Shown here in pieces: positions 5,191-6,061 of a stretch of 6,061 nucleotides of DNA (the first letter of the stretch is position 1; each line of letters begins with the position of its first letter). The stretch lies in the NCBI GenBank assembly GCA_004556875.1, contig SFFP01000120.1, positions 1-6,061 on the forward strand, read 5' to 3'. The notes below the pieces were generated by a model that saw only the letters and a program-made list of their open reading frames with translations, was not told the DNA's origin and did no database searches. Origin of the DNA: Ruminococcus flavefaciens. Its GTDB lineage: Bacteria; Bacillota_A; Clostridia; Oscillospirales; Ruminococcaceae. A program made the position numbers and the translations under genes.

Positions 5191-6061
5191 TCTTTCTTCT
5201 TAAAGCGAAAGCTGTGGCTACAGCGCCTGCAAGACCGAATACAGCCATACCTGCACCCTTGACACCAGTCTTTGGTGAGTCGGACTTCTTTGCAGTTGTC
5301 TTTGCGGTAGTTTTTGCAGTTGTCTTGGCTGTAGTCTTAGCTGTAGTCTTTGAAGTTGTGGCAGTAGTTGTTGTAGTTGTAGTTGTTTCGGTAGTTGTGG
5401 TGCTTGTCTCAGTTGTAGTAGAAGTTGTTGTCTCATCGCCCTTTATCTCTATAACGTATGAAGGCGGAGCGATATTCACTGTATCGGAAACTGCGCTTAC
5501 GATGTTTGTGCCCGGTTTTGTGAAAGTTATCTTAAAGTCGCCGTTTTCGTCTGTAACGATGTCTGTAGGCTCGCCGTTGAGGGTTATCTTAGCGCCTGCA
5601 ACAGGCTTTTCCACAGGATTCCACTGAGCATCGAAATCAGAATATACAAGGTGCATTTCTTCCTCATCGCCCACTTCCTGAGGAGCATTGCTTCTTGTAC
5701 CGAAGTGGCTGTAGTGGTAATCGAGATTTGCAGGGTCAGGGAATACCATAGCGTCAAGGTAAGAGCCGTTGCCGATGATATTAGTTAGACCGCTTGCCAT
5801 ATTGTGGTTTACGTAGTACATATAGCTGCCGCCGTTTTCGGTGCCCCAGAGCTTGTCGATAGAGAGACCGTACTGACCCACAGATGACTTATAGCCTGCC
5901 TCTGAGCCGCCCTCATAGAACTTGTCATGTGCAAGGATAAAAGTATCATTGATAGTGAGCTTGCCGTCATTGTCTGCATCAGTTACCACGATAGGCTCCT
6001 GAACGACAACGAGCTTGTTGTTTGCGTCTGAGATAGTTACGAAGACAGTTGTTATGTCTTC
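5180..6061 (-). CDS. Cell wall-anchored surface protein with DUF4430-like domain and SPKTG sorting signal (5' end outside window)
   Basis: The frame stays open to the right edge, so only the last 293 residues are visible; the GTG at 5987-5989 is internal and not a start. Visible residues about 1-110 resemble a divergent DUF4430/transcobalamin-C beta domain: a strand (TVFVTISD), an inserted acidic loop DADNDGKLTIND (28-39) laid out like a dockerin or EF-hand calcium loop, then SYMYYVN (79-85) and GSYLDAMVF. Residues about 152-206 look like a small beta-sandwich of the carboxypeptidase-regulatory/Ig type (PVAGAKITLNGE, TDENGDFKITF). A Thr-rich, probably extended linker (211-259) ends in KTTA repeats. 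It is followed by SPKTG (262-266), a hydrophobic helix and an RRK tail, a class of signal cleaved by sortase to link the protein to peptidoglycan. It is the first visible gene of the operon, 11 bp overlapping the next. I infer the outermost ligand-capture partner; its function is not directly shown. Confidence 0.85.
   Translation of the reverse strand, partial: EDITTVFVTISDANNKLVVVQEPIVVTDADNDGKLTINDTFILAHDKFYEGGSEAGYKSSVGQYGLSIDKLWGTENGGSYMYYVNHNMASGLTNIIGNGSYLDAMVFPDPANLDYHYSHFGTRSNAPQEVGDEEEMHLVYSDFDAQWNPVEKPVAGAKITLNGEPTDIVTDENGDFKITFTKPGTNIVSAVSDTVNIAPPSYVIEIKGDETTTSTTTETSTTTTETTTTTTTTATTSKTTAKTTAKTTAKTTAKTTAKKSDSPKTGVKGAGMAVFGLAGAVATAFALRRKNED
5183..5278 (-). other. Sortase cell-wall sorting signal (SPKTG, hydrophobic helix, RRK tail)
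   Basis: SPKTG is followed by about 20 mostly small or hydrophobic residues (from VKGAGMAVFGLAG) and the terminal RRKNED. This is the standard order of a sortase substrate, with Ser in place of Leu in the LPXTG motif. Sortase would cut between Thr and Gly. No sortase gene is in the window. Confidence 0.82.
5285..5431 (-). repeat. Thr-rich low-complexity linker with five KTTA repeats
   Basis: This codes for a Thr/Glu tract followed by five exact KTTA units (5291-5350, five 12-bp DNA units that differ at several positions). Such linkers usually span the peptidoglycan and may be O-glycosylated. The DNA repeats make copy-number change by slippage plausible. On the opposite strand the tract produces a spurious Val-rich open frame. 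Confidence 0.85.

Noticed and set aside
5214..5627. + strand open frame with a Val/Phe-rich repeat that could pass for a membrane protein
   Set aside because: It is the mirror of the Thr-rich linker (Thr codons read as Val-type codons on the other strand). The minus strand frame has clear domains and a sorting signal.
5180..5989. Treating the GTG at 5987-5989 as the start of the wall protein
   Set aside because: The frame continues open for 24 more codons to the window edge with domain-like sequence (TVFVTISD). There is no signal peptide after the GTG, which a wall protein needs, so the gene must begin outside the window.
1..6061. Cobalamin riboswitch, CRISPR array, tRNA or insertion sequence
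   Set aside because: None is visible. The genes abut or overlap from 154 to the right edge, and the only non-coding stretch (1-153) holds just the terminator and short repeats. A riboswitch, if present, would be upstream of the first gene, beyond 6061.

Overview
The window looks like part of the genome of a Gram-positive anaerobe of the Bacillota (Firmicutes), most likely a Ruminococcus-type gut or rumen clostridium. The reasons are a sortase-type C-terminal sorting signal (SPKTG, hydrophobic stretch, RRK tail) behind a very Thr-rich linker, energy-coupling factor (ECF) transporter genes, strong GGAGG/GGGGTGA ribosome binding sites and mid-range base composition. The genus is an inference; there is no rRNA or other marker here.

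Layout: every supported gene is on the minus strand, so the operon reads right to left. In transcription order it holds: (1) the 3' part of a wall-anchored surface protein (5180-6061, entering from beyond the right edge); (2) a 615-residue membrane-tethered surface protein with an alpha/alpha-toroid domain and a C-terminal DUF4430/transcobalamin-C-like domain (3343-5190); (3) the ECF transmembrane subunit EcfT (2468-3346); (4) a fused double ECF ATPase (837-2495); (5) an ECF substrate-binding S component (154-840). Neighbouring genes overlap by 11, 4, 28 and 4 bp, so this is one tightly coupled operon. Positions 1-153 hold no convincing gene: they contain a rho-independent terminator, a GGAAGG-type purine repeat and a short AT-rich heptamer repeat.

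How it may work: S + T + AA is a complete dedicated (group I) ECF importer. The two surface proteins upstream fit extracellular capture. Toroid plus DUF4430-like beta domain is the same two-domain plan as the animal vitamin B12 carriers intrinsic factor and transcobalamin, and the wall-anchored partner carries what looks like a second, divergent beta domain. The working hypothesis is a cobalamin/corrinoid (or similar ligand) capture relay: cell-wall protein, then membrane-tethered toroid/beta protein, then ECF importer. The substrate is inferred. The promoter and any cobalamin riboswitch would lie right of the window and cannot be seen.
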